Shown here: piece by piece, positions 50,301-60,957 of the stretch | Layout: each line of letters begins with the position of its first letter | Position numbering within the stretch: the first letter of the stretch is position 1 | NCBI GenBank assembly: GCA_021613535.1 | Contig: CP075493.1 | Location: 8,804,001 to 8,868,000 of the forward strand | Source: Adineta vaga | Taxonomy: Eukaryota > Rotifera | Reading direction: 5' to 3' | Length of the DNA stretch: 64,000 bases | Notes under the pieces: model-generated | Told to the model about the DNA's origin: nothing | The model's input: only the letters and a program-made list of their open reading frames with translations | Database searches by the model: none | Program-made: the position numbers and the translations under genes

Positions 50301-50483
50301 ACGAACTTGAGGAACTTTATCTACGACATCATGGAACAAGTCAACAGCTGATTCCAAAACACTTTTTTCACTAGAATAAAAGGATGATTCTATTAAAATC
50401 AATTACAGTTCTTAATAAAAAGTTATTTACTTGACTATTTCAGGACGAATTTTTCTTAATTCAATGGATGAAACATAGGACAT
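47347..50483 (-). CDS. BCAS3: BCAS3 homologue, WD40-propeller autophagy/cytoskeleton factor
   Basis: BCAS3 is a beta-propeller protein that binds phagophore phosphoinositides with PHAF1 and is linked to cell polarity and migration. Reading from MSYVSSIELRKIRPEIVK (50483), the next exon gives SEKSVLESAVDLFHDVVDKV, then EWIRF and IAYKSGLALWTIETNGIANE. Then come a propeller blade with CATHTFIIGYDSLKFDEKF and SIQLNYLE-region exons ending PGIVTIIDTVKL. After these are AHFQAHTEPIGHLQFNPSGH and HLYTLFRGDTDC, the order seen in human BCAS3. The BCAS3 domain shows TFGISRGFLNPEDM and LIEYVLEPLPG, followed by RLWMGPQFQFKHYSEATI. The C-terminus ends PDTGDSTD with the stop at 47347. Introns are short; the family is single-copy in most animals. 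Confidence 0.9.
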
Positions 50484-51280
50484 TCAGGCAGTTAGTTTTA
50501 ATACAAAAAAAATAAATAAATAAAATTCTAAAATATCAAATGAATAATGCAAAACAAAATGTCGCAGTTTATAAACAGAAAAATAATTATCACCAAGATG
50601 ACGACAACAATCAAACTAGAATGAAATCAGCTGACACTTACAAACTAAAAATATAGCGATGAGTCATACGTAACCATAAAATAATAACAACAACGAACGA
50701 ACGAACGAGAATACAAAGATGTCCAACCAATCGGTTAGCGCTCCGTAATCTATCTATCTATTGCCCGTATATAATCAATACCTAGAAGTCTAATAGATGG
50801 CGTTGCATGACATTTACCAATACAGAATGATTCTATGTTTCTTATATTCTCGATAAGATTGTTGCTTTCCTTAATTATACAAGCGAAAGTAATTCAATAT
50901 GTTACTTTACCGATATATGGCATATGTTTATTTGATATAGTGACATGACTTGTACATTAGTACTTTGTTATGGATAACAACATTGATATACACAAAAGCA
51001 TTTTAGTGTTTCATAACATAGTCTAGCTGATTAACATTCATAGAGAGTATAAAAATTCAAACAGTTCAATAATTCTTTTGAAGTCGGTTTAAATGATGGA
51101 TGAGTGCATGTGATCTATAATTTTGCTAGTGCAAAAATAAACGAATAAGTATCAAGTCATTCCACACAGGAGTGTTTCATAGGCAATCAACAGATTTGAA
51201 TTATTAAATTAATCATTATTGTCCAGACTTTATATAGAGAATATTATCGTGAGAAAATAATTCGAAAAAGATATTTATTA
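50484..51280. other. Spacer upstream of BCAS3
   Basis: This 797 bp AT-rich spacer contains a GAAC tetranucleotide run near 50691-50708. I see no gene in it. Confidence 0.4.
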
Positions 51281-51722
51281 TTAAACAGTTTCAGTAGGTG
51301 TCTCTATAGCACCCAATACTCTTTCTGCAGCATCAGCAATATCATTAGGGCCAGTAACGAATATAAGTTTTGCTTTTGGTGCATGTTCATGAACAAGATT
51401 AACAATACGATTAAACCAATGAAGAGTCGTTACTTCTTTTTCAAAAGCGTCATCGAATCCATTGATACCACCACCTGAAAAGAATGATCACCTTATCACT
51501 GACAAAAGAATAAGATATTAACTCACCAACGGAAACACCGTCCCATTCATCACTTTTGAGAATTTCAATAAACTTATCATCACTCGCTTTATCATTTTGG
51601 AGTGCGATAACTTTAGCATTTGGGAAGTTCAATTCGCGCATATATTTTTCTGCTTTTTCTGCTGTTTCTGCTCCTCGTCCTATACCAAGTATTTTCCAAG
51701 AATGTCCCTTTGAACCAGGCAT
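51281..51722 (-). CDS. Unrecognised 129-residue protein, alpha/beta-like
   Basis: Two exons, 51527-51722 and 51281-51474, join in phase 1 across a 46-nt GT-AG intron (SVG joined to GGINGFDDAF). The protein starts MPGSKGHSWKILGIGRGAET and ends VLGAIETPTETV. Alternating hydrophobic strands (KILGIG, AKVIAL, AKLIFVTG) and amphipathic helices suggest a small Rossmann-like alpha/beta fold. GIGRGAE could be a nucleotide-binding-type loop. There is no signal peptide or membrane segment. I do not recognise the family and assign no function. The ATG is preceded by an acceptor-like TTTATAG. The short, soluble form recalls microbial proteins, but horizontal origin is only a guess. Confidence 0.75.
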
Positions 51723-52686
51723 ACTCTATAAACTTATTGTCTTGTGTATAGATACTGTTGATTGAAATAATAGATTTTGATAAAAAAAAACCTACAATGA
51801 TAGCTGAAAATGAAAAATGATGGAGTATTTATGTTCTAAGGTTAATGAGTAGAGTAGGGTGGTGTAAGTAGTAAAAATCAAAATAACAAGATGTGGTTGG
51901 TTAATCTCCATTTTTCAATAGACTAATAAAAACTGAGTAATATAGATTTCGATAGAATTCATGAAGTTTTCATAATTCACTATCGCATACATATAAATAT
52001 TGTTCGAAGATGGGAGAATACAGTCAGTTCATGAAAAGCTCAAGAAGATTTTTATATGACAATCAAGTAGAGAAAATAAATAGTGTGTTCATCTTTTTTA
52101 GAATTAGTAAGTTGCTCTGTGCATCTACTCATATTCTAACTTCATATTGGATAGAGGTTTTACAGAAAGAATATTTAATTCGATAGTTAATATCGTCACT
52201 ATAGTTTCTTGTTGATCTTTAGCAAACTTTGTAATTCCTTCACTTGTAAAGTTATAGTCAAATGTTGCTCAGAGAAAAGTTTTCATTAGACATGTTTAGT
52301 GAGAAAATCTCACTATTAGGCAATTGTCAGAAATCATACAATTAAAATTTTTGTCTATAGAAAACCAATGGATCAGCGAGTGAATCCGTTTGGTATTTGT
52401 TTATTATAATGAATTTTTATTCTTTTACCTCTTACATGCATGATCTTGACGACTATCAAAACCGCGGATGTATATCTGAATGTAATTTGTAACTTTGATT
52501 CATATCTATACTTGCTCTCAAGATAATAGACTTACGTATATGTGTCTCTTCCACTTTTAAAAATGCAACCATAGCCACTATAAATTTTACAATTGCTGCA
52601 ATGATTCATCAATCGAATTTAAAGATCCATACAGAACAGAGAAAAGAAAGGGACTATTCTTAAAAGAATAATAGATCGAATCGAAG
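51723..52686. other. Divergent spacer before FAHD1
   Basis: About 960 bp of AT-rich sequence between the 129-residue gene and FAHD1. I see no coding exon in it. Confidence 0.4.
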
Positions 52687-53507
52687 ATGACTGATTCATT
52701 AAGAAATTTTCGTTCGATATGCAAGAAAATCATTTGTATCGGTCGTAATTACAGGTAAGACGTATTTTTTTCTAATTAAAAAAAAAGTTTTTTCATCTAA
52801 TTCTACTTCAGTGAACATGCAAGTGAACTGGGGAATGTAATTGACTTTCATTTGTTTTTCAGTTTATTACAATATGTTTTCTTTTAGGCTGTTCCAAGTA
52901 AACCGATAATCTTTATGAAACCACCGAGTGCTTTTGTTACTGAACCAAATGATATTCAAGTACGTTCCAGCATTTACTAAGATCACTTTATTTTAAACTG
53001 TTTGAAAATTAGATTCCTTCAGAATGGAATGAACTGCATCATGAAGTTGAATTAGGTGTGATTATTGATAAAAAATGTCAAAATGTTTCAAAAGAAGAAG
53101 CAGAAGAGAATATTGGTGGATATTGTTTAGCATTAGATATGACAGAAAGAACAATTCAGAATGAATTAAAAAAACAAGGTCATCCATGGTTACTTGCCAA
53201 AGGTTTTGATACATCTTGTCCTTGCGGAGATTTTATTGAGAAAAGCAAAATAAATCTTTCATCATCCGTTGATTTATGGTTGAATGTCAATGGAAATAGA
53301 AAACAAAATGGTCATACAAGTGAGATGATCTTTTCAGTACCAGATTTAATTGTTTATATTTCAAAATATATAACACTTGAACACGGAGATTTAATTCTAA
53401 CCGGTACACCAGCTGGTGTTGGTCCTGTCAAACGAGGTGATCAAATTCAAGCAGGAATAAATGGAGAAAATGATTTAAAATATTCGATGAAATTTAATGT
53501 TGTTTAA
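52687..53507 (+). CDS. FAHD1: FAHD1, acylpyruvase / oxaloacetate decarboxylase
   Basis: FAHD1 cleaves acylpyruvates and decarboxylates oxaloacetate, mainly in mitochondria. Four exons (52687-52754, 52812-52836, 52888-52959, 53013-53507) give about 220 residues, the normal family length. The start MTDSLRNFRSICKKIICIGR runs into NYSEHASELGN, which holds the His and Glu of the catalytic lid. IIFMKPPSAFV follows. HHEVELGVI supplies the metal-binding Glu pair and CLALDMTER the metal-binding Asp. KQGHPWLLAKGFDTSCP and LTGTPAGVGPVKRGD are also family signatures. All expected catalytic residues are present. A cleavable mitochondrial presequence is not obvious. The gene is followed 57 nt later by PGM3 on the same strand. 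Confidence 0.95.
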
Positions 53508-53564
53508 CATTTGCTCTTTTGATGATTATTGATTGACACAAAATGATTGCTTTGATTTTTAGAT
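53508..53564 (+). promoter_or_regulatory. 57-nt intercistronic region with a 3' splice acceptor before PGM3
   Basis: The FAHD1 stop (TAA, 53505-53507) and the PGM3 ATG (53565) are separated by 57 nt. The region has no AATAAA and ends TTTGATTTTTAG-AT-ATG, a good 3' splice site 2 nt before the start codon. This fits spliced-leader processing of a two-gene pre-mRNA. Confidence 0.5.
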
Positions 53565-55721
53565 ATGTCAGACATAGCAAAAGAAAAACTAGCAGCATTA
53601 ATGCTGGAATTTCCTAAACCAGCTGGTGTCATCTTAGGTTATGGTACTGCAGGTTTTCGTTCTCGAGCTGACATACTTCCTTGGATAATGATAAGAATTG
53701 GTATTCTCGCATCACTTCGATCAAAAGTCAAACAAGGTGATTATAGACATTTTTCTGATAGCTTCAATTTTTGATCGTTAGGATATCACTTGTAGCTTGT
53801 ATTGGATCGATGATAACGGCTTCACACAATCCAGAACATGACAATGGTGTGAAATTGATTGATCCACACGGTGAAATGCTTGATCAATCATGGGAAATTT
53901 TTGCAAATAATTTATCATCGCTTGAGTAAAATTGACTGGCATGAATCAATAGAAATTTTTTGTTTATATCCGTAGTGATAATGTTAATACATTATGGGAA
54001 TATTTGGAAACATTAATGACTCAATTAGATGTTCAATTACATGACAATGCTACGATTGCTATTGCATATGATACACGGTTTGTTAGCATGAATACCATCT
54101 TCTGAACCTATTTCTTATTTAGACAAAGTAGTCCACTTTTGTCAAGTATTGTTCGACGAGCAGCAGAAATTTTCGATGCAAATATCATGGATTTTGGTAG
54201 GACAGACGTTATTTTAACGAATAAATATATTCACATCTATTCGATCATAGGATTACTCACGACACCACAACTTCATTATGCTGTACGATGTTATAATGAT
54301 GATGGCCTGTATGGACATTATACCGAAGCCGGTTATTTTGATAAAATTTGTACAGCATTTCGAAGTTTAATTGAAGTAACAAAATAAGAAAAACTGATAT
54401 ATTTTCTGCTTGAATTTGTGACGTATTGTTTTTAAATAGATGACACCAAACGCAAAACGTTCTGAGTCACTTGCCGTTGATGCTGCAAATGGGATTGGTG
54501 CTCAAAAACTCGTTTTTGTAAATCAACAGTTGCCAGGTTTACTTCATCTAGAAATATTTAATAACGGTACACAAGGTCATCTAAATGAAAAAGTAAATCG
54601 AACAGCTAATTTTTGGATGAAAACTTATTCCTTTTCTAAATTTAGTGTGGTGCTGATTATGTAAAAGTATATCAGAAAGCTCCACATGGTTTACCATTAA
54701 CAAAGTATTCTAAATATTGTTCAATCGATGGCGATGCTGACCGTTTAGTTTATTTTTTTATTGATCAAAACCAACAATTTCGTATGCTCGATGGTGATCG
54801 ATTTTCAGTTCTATTCGTAACATTTCTTGCAAATAAATTAAAAGATGCCAAATTACTTGATCAAGTGCAAATGGGTGTCATTCAAACAGCTTATGCAAAT
54901 GGAAGTTCAACTGATTATATTCAAAACACATTGGTAAAGTCAATTCAATAACAAGATAATAAATAGTTTAGAATTCTATTTAGAAAGTTCCAGTCGCTTG
55001 TGTACCAACAGGTGTAAAATATTTACATCACAAAGCACTTGATTATGATATTGGTATTTATTTTGAAGCTAATGGTCATGGAACAGTAAATTTATATTCT
55101 ATTCGGCTATTAAGGATTCCGTAAACCGAGTTTATTTAGATATTATTTAGTGATAATGTAAAAAGTAAAGTAAAGGCTGCTGCAGAAGATCAGAAGTAAG
55201 TAGAACAGGTAGAATTTTAAAATTGTTAGTTTGATTATTTAGTCGAACAGAGACAGAACGTTTAGCTGCAAATCAACTTCAAGCATTTATTAATATTATC
55301 AATGAAACTGTCGGTGATGCTATTGCTGATTTACTTGGAACAGAAGCTATTCTATCTGTGATGAATTTATCTATCGAAGGATGGTTGAATTTATATACTG
55401 ATTTACCACAACGACAGTTGAAAGTAGCTTGAAAGATCGAACAATGATTCAAACAACTGATGCTGAACGACGTTGTATTGCTCCAGCTCATTTACAAGAT
55501 TGTATTGATGAACTAGTTTCGAAATATGCATCAGGTCGATCATTTGTTCGGTATGTCGAAAGATAAGTTGATTTAATCCTCATTAATGTTTGGACTTATT
55601 TTTATTCAGACCATCGGGTACAGAGGACATTGTGCGTGTTTATGCTGAAGCAGCAACACAAGCACAAGCAGATCAATTGGCTGATGAAGTACGAAAAGTC
55701 GTAGAAGAATTAAGCAAATGA
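53565..55721 (+). CDS. PGM3: PGM3, phosphoacetylglucosamine mutase, with two apparent frame breaks
   Basis: PGM3 converts GlcNAc-6-phosphate to GlcNAc-1-phosphate on the way to UDP-GlcNAc. The start [20 protein letters not shown] is followed by [12 protein letters not shown]. The phosphoserine loop is [16 protein letters not shown], with the catalytic Ser at about 53825. [25 protein letters not shown], the metal loop [35 protein letters not shown] and the phosphate-binding [15 protein letters not shown] follow in family order. Two problems stand out. After EANGHGT (about 55085-55125) the reading frame is lost unless a 30-nt intron is used. After QRQLKV an in-frame TGA (55430-55432) appears, with the correct reading resuming one base shifted ([13 protein letters not shown]). 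All catalytic motifs are intact, so assembly indels are as likely as a decaying copy. Confidence 0.88.
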
Positions 55722-56258
55722 ACAAGATTTACGATTCAATGTTTTTCTTTTCTTTTATGATATTTTTTCGTGGGATCGCTTTTTTTCTTCTCCTATCTCA
55801 CAGGGCACTTTTTTTTAATCAATTATTCTATTCTTAGTATACTGAAAAGCAATCATTTTAAGATTTATTTGAACAACTGTTATTAAATATTGATTTTATT
55901 CAACAAAAAAGATATGATATCCTATAATCTTAGAATTTTTAAAACTATTGTCTAGATAGAATACATTCATTATATGAAATCCAGGTATATCGTTGAAAAC
56001 TTAGCAGATGGTTTGAAATTACTTTTTGTTTTCTCAGTAACTATGACTATAATTACTCTGTATATGTAGTAATGAAAAAGAGTTTCTGATTGATCTTTTT
56101 GAATTTATAAATTTTTTATTCTTGTAAGTTTCATTCATCCATGAAACAAAATAATATCAAAACAACGAAAAATCGACATCGAGTTCATCGACGAGCTTGA
56201 AATCATATTGTTGTTGCTTGGTTCCAATTGTTTTGTTTCAATTTGGACGAACCATAGT
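55722..56258. other. Convergent spacer between PGM3 and eL41
   Basis: AT-rich 3' UTR sequence of both genes. I see no gene in it. Confidence 0.4.
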
Positions 56259-56406
56259 TTATTTCGAACGCTCACGCATACCTATAAAATAAACAACAAC
56301 AACAATAGTCATCTGATGAGAAAACAAACACTATTGTGTTTTTTAACTTACGTCTTCTTTTACGTTTCAAACGACGCATACGCTTCTTTCTCCATTTAGC
56401 TCGCAT
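56259..56406 (-). CDS. RPL41: Ribosomal protein eL41 (25 residues)
   Basis: This is a small basic component of the large ribosomal subunit that bridges to the small subunit. Exon 1 (56352-56406) encodes MRAKWRKKRMRRLKRKRR, a near-invariant eL41 sequence. A GTAAGT donor ends it in phase 1. Exon 2 (56259-56281) completes an Arg codon and adds MRERSK and the stop, giving 25 residues, the universal eL41 length. Vertebrates end in MRARSK. A 3' splice acceptor (TTTATTTCAG) lies about 30 nt before the ATG, so the 5' UTR is also spliced, in cis or by a leader. The gene lies divergent to the cyclin gene. Confidence 0.95.
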
Positions 56407-56834
56407 CGTTGATCAGTCAAAAATGCGAGATCTGAAATAAATAGAAAAAAAAAATAATCAATAACATTCATCGTGACCGTGTGTTGATGTGAAATAAAAC
56501 GACTGAATAGCTAACATAAAAAAAATGTGTATATACTGGAAGAAAAGGACGAAGTACATTTTCATTGGTGTTTGTTATACGACTTGTCGAATATAATAAA
56601 CCTCCATTTTATGATAAAAACCATCTATGCAGTACGAAGAAAAAGATCAGTTTTTTCTTTTTTCAAAGCAATTTGAAAATAAAGATAATTTAACAAAAAA
56701 ATGCAATTAATTTTCAATAAAATAAGACAATTTTCATCTGTACTTCTTTGTTCGCGGCTGACGAACTTGTTCATTCAAAATCGTCTGTCTTTCACAAATC
56801 TTTCTGTTCATTCATTCATTCATTCATTTCAAAC
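56407..56834. other. Divergent promoter region, eL41 and cyclin
   Basis: About 430 bp between the two 5' ends. It contains the 3' splice site and branch region of the eL41 leader intron, and an ATTC tetranucleotide run at about 56809-56829 just before the cyclin ATG. I see no other gene in it. Confidence 0.45.
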
Positions 56835-58488
56835 ATGCGTCCATCAATCAAACATCCGACAGTTCTTATGCCTCGTCCAACAAAAGCTTCTTTAGCTCGT
56901 CAATCAAAAATTCGAAGTTCAATGTTAGTTTCTACAACAAATACGACATTAAAATCGATTCAAAATGAACAAATTAAATCTGAAAATGATCTTCGTACAG
57001 TTGGTTTGACAAAACGAACTGGCATTATTTCGAAAAATAATGTTGTTTTTAAACGACGAAGATCTTTGAATAAATTAGCTGTAATTATTTCCAGTTCTTC
57101 GTTAGACAATTCAACGACTGATGGTGAAACATTAAAACAAGTTATTGTTGCTTCATTAACTGAAAATGTCAAGAAAATGGATTTAATCGGATCGGATAAT
57201 AAAGAAAATTGTTCAGCAAAATCAATGTTACCATTACCAATACGTCAAAAGACTGTCAATCTTGTCTTGGATAATTATCTTGCTGAACCGATCAATATAG
57301 AACAAATTGAACCGCCCTATACAAATGAAATTTCAAAACCAGATAATGATGATGATGATCCAATTGATCCGTCATATGCAATGGATTATATAATTGATAT
57401 TATGAATTTATTATATACATTAGAAAAGAAACATCCTCTTTGTTCATCATTTTTAACAAATCCATCATTAACAATCACAACAATCGCCAATGGCAGTGCA
57501 ATCCGATCATGGAAATTAACGGCAAAACATCGATTAATTGTTGTTGGATGGATTATACAATTATTTTATTCACGATTTCATTTATCTCAAGATGCTTTAC
57601 ATATGTAAGAATAACAAATTGAATTTTGTAGATGCAAATAACCAAGATTTTCTTTATTTAGTTGTATTGGTTTACTTGATCGCTTTCTTCATCATTGTGT
57701 TACGGCAACGAATGGAGATAAAGGATTTGTTACACAAAAAAATTTACAATTAATTGCTGTCGCTACATTTCTCATCGCAGCAAAAGTTGAAGTAAGTTTG
57801 AAGAATGTTTACAAAAAATGAGAATTAAATATGAAATACTTATTGTAATCGACTGGAAATATTTCATTTTATCTTTATAGGAAACTCATCATCCACCAGT
57901 TGATGAACTTGTTTATGTCACTGATCATGCCTATACAAGTGATCAAGTAAAACGAATGGAAAAGAAAATTCTTCATGAATTACATTTTGAACTCAATCGA
58001 CCTACAAGGTAAATATTCATCTCTCTTTATATTCATCTATTTATTCAAATGATTGTTTTAGTCTTCAATTTCTCCGTCGTTTTTCATTTATCTCAAGCTG
58101 TAGTGATGAACAACATGCCATCGGTAAATTTCTCATCGACATGGCATTACTCGATGTTTCTTGTATCGATTTATCTCCTTCACTTGTTGCTGCAAGTGCA
58201 ACGTATATTGCTCGGTATATTCTCAATCCAAATCAACCATCAACATTCGAACATTGTTGGCCTTATGATTTACAACTTCGATCACCTTATAAAACTCTTC
58301 AATCTTTATCAAATGGTATTCGAATTTTGGCACAATGTATCGATAATTATTTGTCAGGAAATAGTTCTAAAGAATATGAAATTCTTGTCAAACGTTATGA
58401 ACATGAACAATTATCGAAAGCAAGTCTTTATTGTACTCAACAACGAACATTGATCCATCAATTAGCCAATGAATCGTTGGAAAAATAA
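56835..58488 (+). CDS. Divergent A/B-type cyclin
   Basis: This is a regulatory subunit of a cyclin-dependent kinase. The ATG at 56835 gives MRPSIKHPTVLMPRPTKASL. The unstructured N-terminus holds a KEN box (DNKENCS, codons 57201-57209) and an RxxL-type candidate destruction box (RRRSLNKLAV, about 57050), as expected for an APC/C substrate. The first cyclin box runs from YAMDYIIDIMNLLYTLEKKH through HRLIVVGWIIQLFYSRFHLS, CIGLLDRFLHHC, TFLIAAKVEE, YVTDHAYTSDQVKRMEKKIL and ELNRPTSLQFLRRFSF. The second box begins IGKFLIDMALLDVSCIDLSP. The kinase-contacting Lys and Glu (AAKVEE, RMEKKIL) are kept. The usual MRAILVDW patch reads HRLIVVGW. Exons: 56835-57604, 57662-57791, 57881-58008, 58062-58488. 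A versus B type cannot be decided by eye. Confidence 0.88.
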
Positions 58489-59558
58489 ATCATGTGTTTT
58501 TCTTTTTATAGATTTTCTTTGTTCTGTTTGGGATTGAATCATCGTTATGGATGATATTGATATGTATTTTTTTTCTGTGCAATCGAATGAGAAAGAAAGA
58601 TAGATAGATATGAGAGCTGTTTTCTTTTTATACTCGATAGATATATATATAAATATATATCCCTTTTCTCTTCTTATTGAATTGTATCAGATTATTTTTC
58701 TTATTTACTCGTATATCTTCTTTCTCTTTTTTTTCCTTCAATTTCTCGCTAAAATGGACTAGAATAAATAAATATGTCAATCTTTAGGAAAATATGATAA
58801 ATATTTTCATGTTCATTTTTGAAAAAAATTATTAGTGTCCTATGCGACTGAATTGCAATATTTTTAAGAGGCTTTACTCCTAAGGATCGAAATGATGAAT
58901 TGAGTCTGGCAGAAAAGTTCAGCATGTAATTCGTTTCTTTACTTTGATTAGACAAAATACTAGCAAAAGCAAGAACATTTTTGTAGCACGATCTAAGAAG
59001 GAAAAAACAAGCTCAAGATAATTACATACAACAATCACTACAAAAACGAAGATTTTTTTGTCCATCGAAATCCTTGTTTATGAAAAATATAGTAGAAAGA
59101 TATTTACTGTACATTGATGGTAAAGGTGAATGCGAACCAGTTTGAGATAAAGCTTGAATAATTATTAAACTAGAAAATGATTCAAGATTGTGATTTTTTC
59201 GAATTCTTTATTATTACTTAGCATGATAAACGATTCGATATTAAATAACGATGTTACTTAGTTCACTATGAACGGATCGTAAAAAGCAAAATTTCTTCAA
59301 ATTGTAGCTACGAACAATGATATCCCGTCGAAATCACAATGTAAGTTTCACCTGGACAAATTTGTTTTTTAAGTGCTGAAGTAGTAGACCTTTTATGTGA
59401 TTAAAAAAGTTTTATAGCAATGCGGTGTGGAATCCTTCGCTTTGTTATTTATCAGAATAAAATCAATGGTTCAATGATTATCAAAAAATAAGATAACGCC
59501 ATCTGAAATCAATGAAGTGTTATATTAAAAAATACGGATGATCTGGTAATTCAGATCG

Positions 59559-59800
59559 TACTCAACAACGAATCATTGGGAAAAAAAGAATATGTTTTTC
59601 ATTTTATAAGTTTTCTTTGCTCTCTTTATGATAGAATCATCATCGTTGGGTGATATATATTGATATGTCTTTTTTTCTGTGCAATCGAATGAGAACTGTT
59701 TTCTTTATATTCGATAGACATGTATATCCTTTTCTTATTTATTCATTTATCTGTATATTTTTTTCTGTAAAATAAGCTGGAATACATATATCATATCTTG
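59559..59800 (+). pseudogene. Decayed duplicate of the cyclin 3' end and 3' UTR
   Basis: TACTCAACAACGAA at 59559 repeats the cyclin coding sequence at 58434. The copy then lacks about 20-25 nt and resumes at the last cyclin codons (TCATTGGGAAAAA against TCGTTGGAAAAAT). It continues through matching 3' UTR blocks such as TTTTCTGTGCAATCGAATGA and CTGTTTTCTTT-ATA-TCGATAGA. It is a direct repeat about 1.1 kb downstream with many small differences. No open frame is kept. Confidence 0.75.
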
Positions 59801-60503
59801 AATCAGTTTGAATACTTAGAGACTGCCTAGAAATCAATGTAGCACTAAATAGATTGATGATGTTTTTCTGAGAAACATTAACTAAAGATCATTATAATCA
59901 TCGATTTTGCTTGGATGATGGTATACAAGAAATCTTACAAAGTTTCTCGTTTAATTATAGTTTTAACTAAGCTATAAAAGATCATATCTGTAATTTTTAT
60001 TATTTCCTAGTGATATCATATTCCACTATGGAACAATAGCTGTCTATGCTAAAATGGTTTCAATAAGAGACACACCTTCTGTATGTATACTCAGTTGCTA
60101 GTGTTTATGAAGTCATTTTCTTTGAATTAATTCTGTAAGTTTATTATCATTTGTGAATACTAATTGAATTAGTTCTATCTCCTTCTTCTTGAAGGAAAAG
60201 AAACAGTAATGAAAATGACAAACCGATTTTCCGCTTGGTGATTTATTAACGACGCTATGAAAGATGAAGACGAGACATAAACATCAATTGTAAAAATAAC
60301 AACTGAAAACGCATACGAGAGAACGATTGTAGACGTTTTTTCCCTCCTCCTCCTTCTTGTTCTTATGTTCATTCTCTCGTACGATTAATCGAAAGAAAAT
60401 CAGACGCTTACGGTTAATGTGCATTGCGAGAAGAAATGAACATTGACTAATTAGTTTGTTCTTTACAGTCTTATGTTACAATGACAATGTCGAAGAAAAA
60501 AGA

Positions 60504-60692
60504 TTACAAATATTTCACATTTTTGTTGATGATGTTGTCTATTAGAGCAACAAGGTCAGTTTTGCTAGTCAATCGATGCGGGTCAGGATTGAATTTACTT
60601 AATAAATAAATCATCATCGTCATCAATGCCAGTAGCATATAAACTATCGTTCTGCATTTTTTTTTCTTTCCTGTAGATGAAATATTCATCAA
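60504..60692 (-). CDS. Doubtful 62-residue frame with one membrane-like helix
   Basis: The frame starts MMNISSTGKKKKCRT and continues with a hydrophobic stretch, IVYMLLALMTMMIYLLSKF, then a polar tail. The layout of a short basic N-terminus plus one membrane helix looks like a type II membrane anchor, possibly a first exon. I find no downstream partner exon and no family match, so it may be chance. Confidence 0.15.
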   Translation of the reverse strand: MMNISSTGKKKKCRTIVYMLLALMTMMIYLLSKFNPDPHRLTSKTDLVALIDNIINKNVKYL

Positions 60693-60957
60693 TTCTCCAA
60701 ACGTTTATCACTTAGACATCTTACATTAGATGATTTAGTTGTATCGATCTTGTATATATTTGAGAAACAGAATCAAAGAATACGTGATCATCATCAATAC
60801 CTCGCGCTCTATTTCTCTATCTCTCTCTGTGCCAACTCATGCTATTTGTCTTTGATGTTAAGTTAAATCAACTCATTTCAACAGAAAAGAAAAAAAAGCA
60901 TCGACTGTGCACAATTCGTCGAAGTAAATTTATAGAAGACAATTTAATTATTTATTA

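Larger units (their letters stand above)
58489..60957. other. 2.5 kb spacer between cyclin and receptor genes
   Basis: The spacer is AT-rich. It contains the cyclin 3' UTR, a decayed copy of that 3' end (entry at 59559) and a weak minus-strand open frame at 60504-60692. I recognise no complete gene or transposon here. Confidence 0.45.

Noticed and set aside
58749-58955. 68-residue minus-strand frame after the cyclin gene
   Set aside because: No family match, no splice partners, ordinary AT-rich spacer composition.
60175-60372. Arg-rich 65-residue minus-strand frame
   Set aside because: Arg runs come from a CTCCTCCTCCTTCTT tract; it is not supported by any coding signal.
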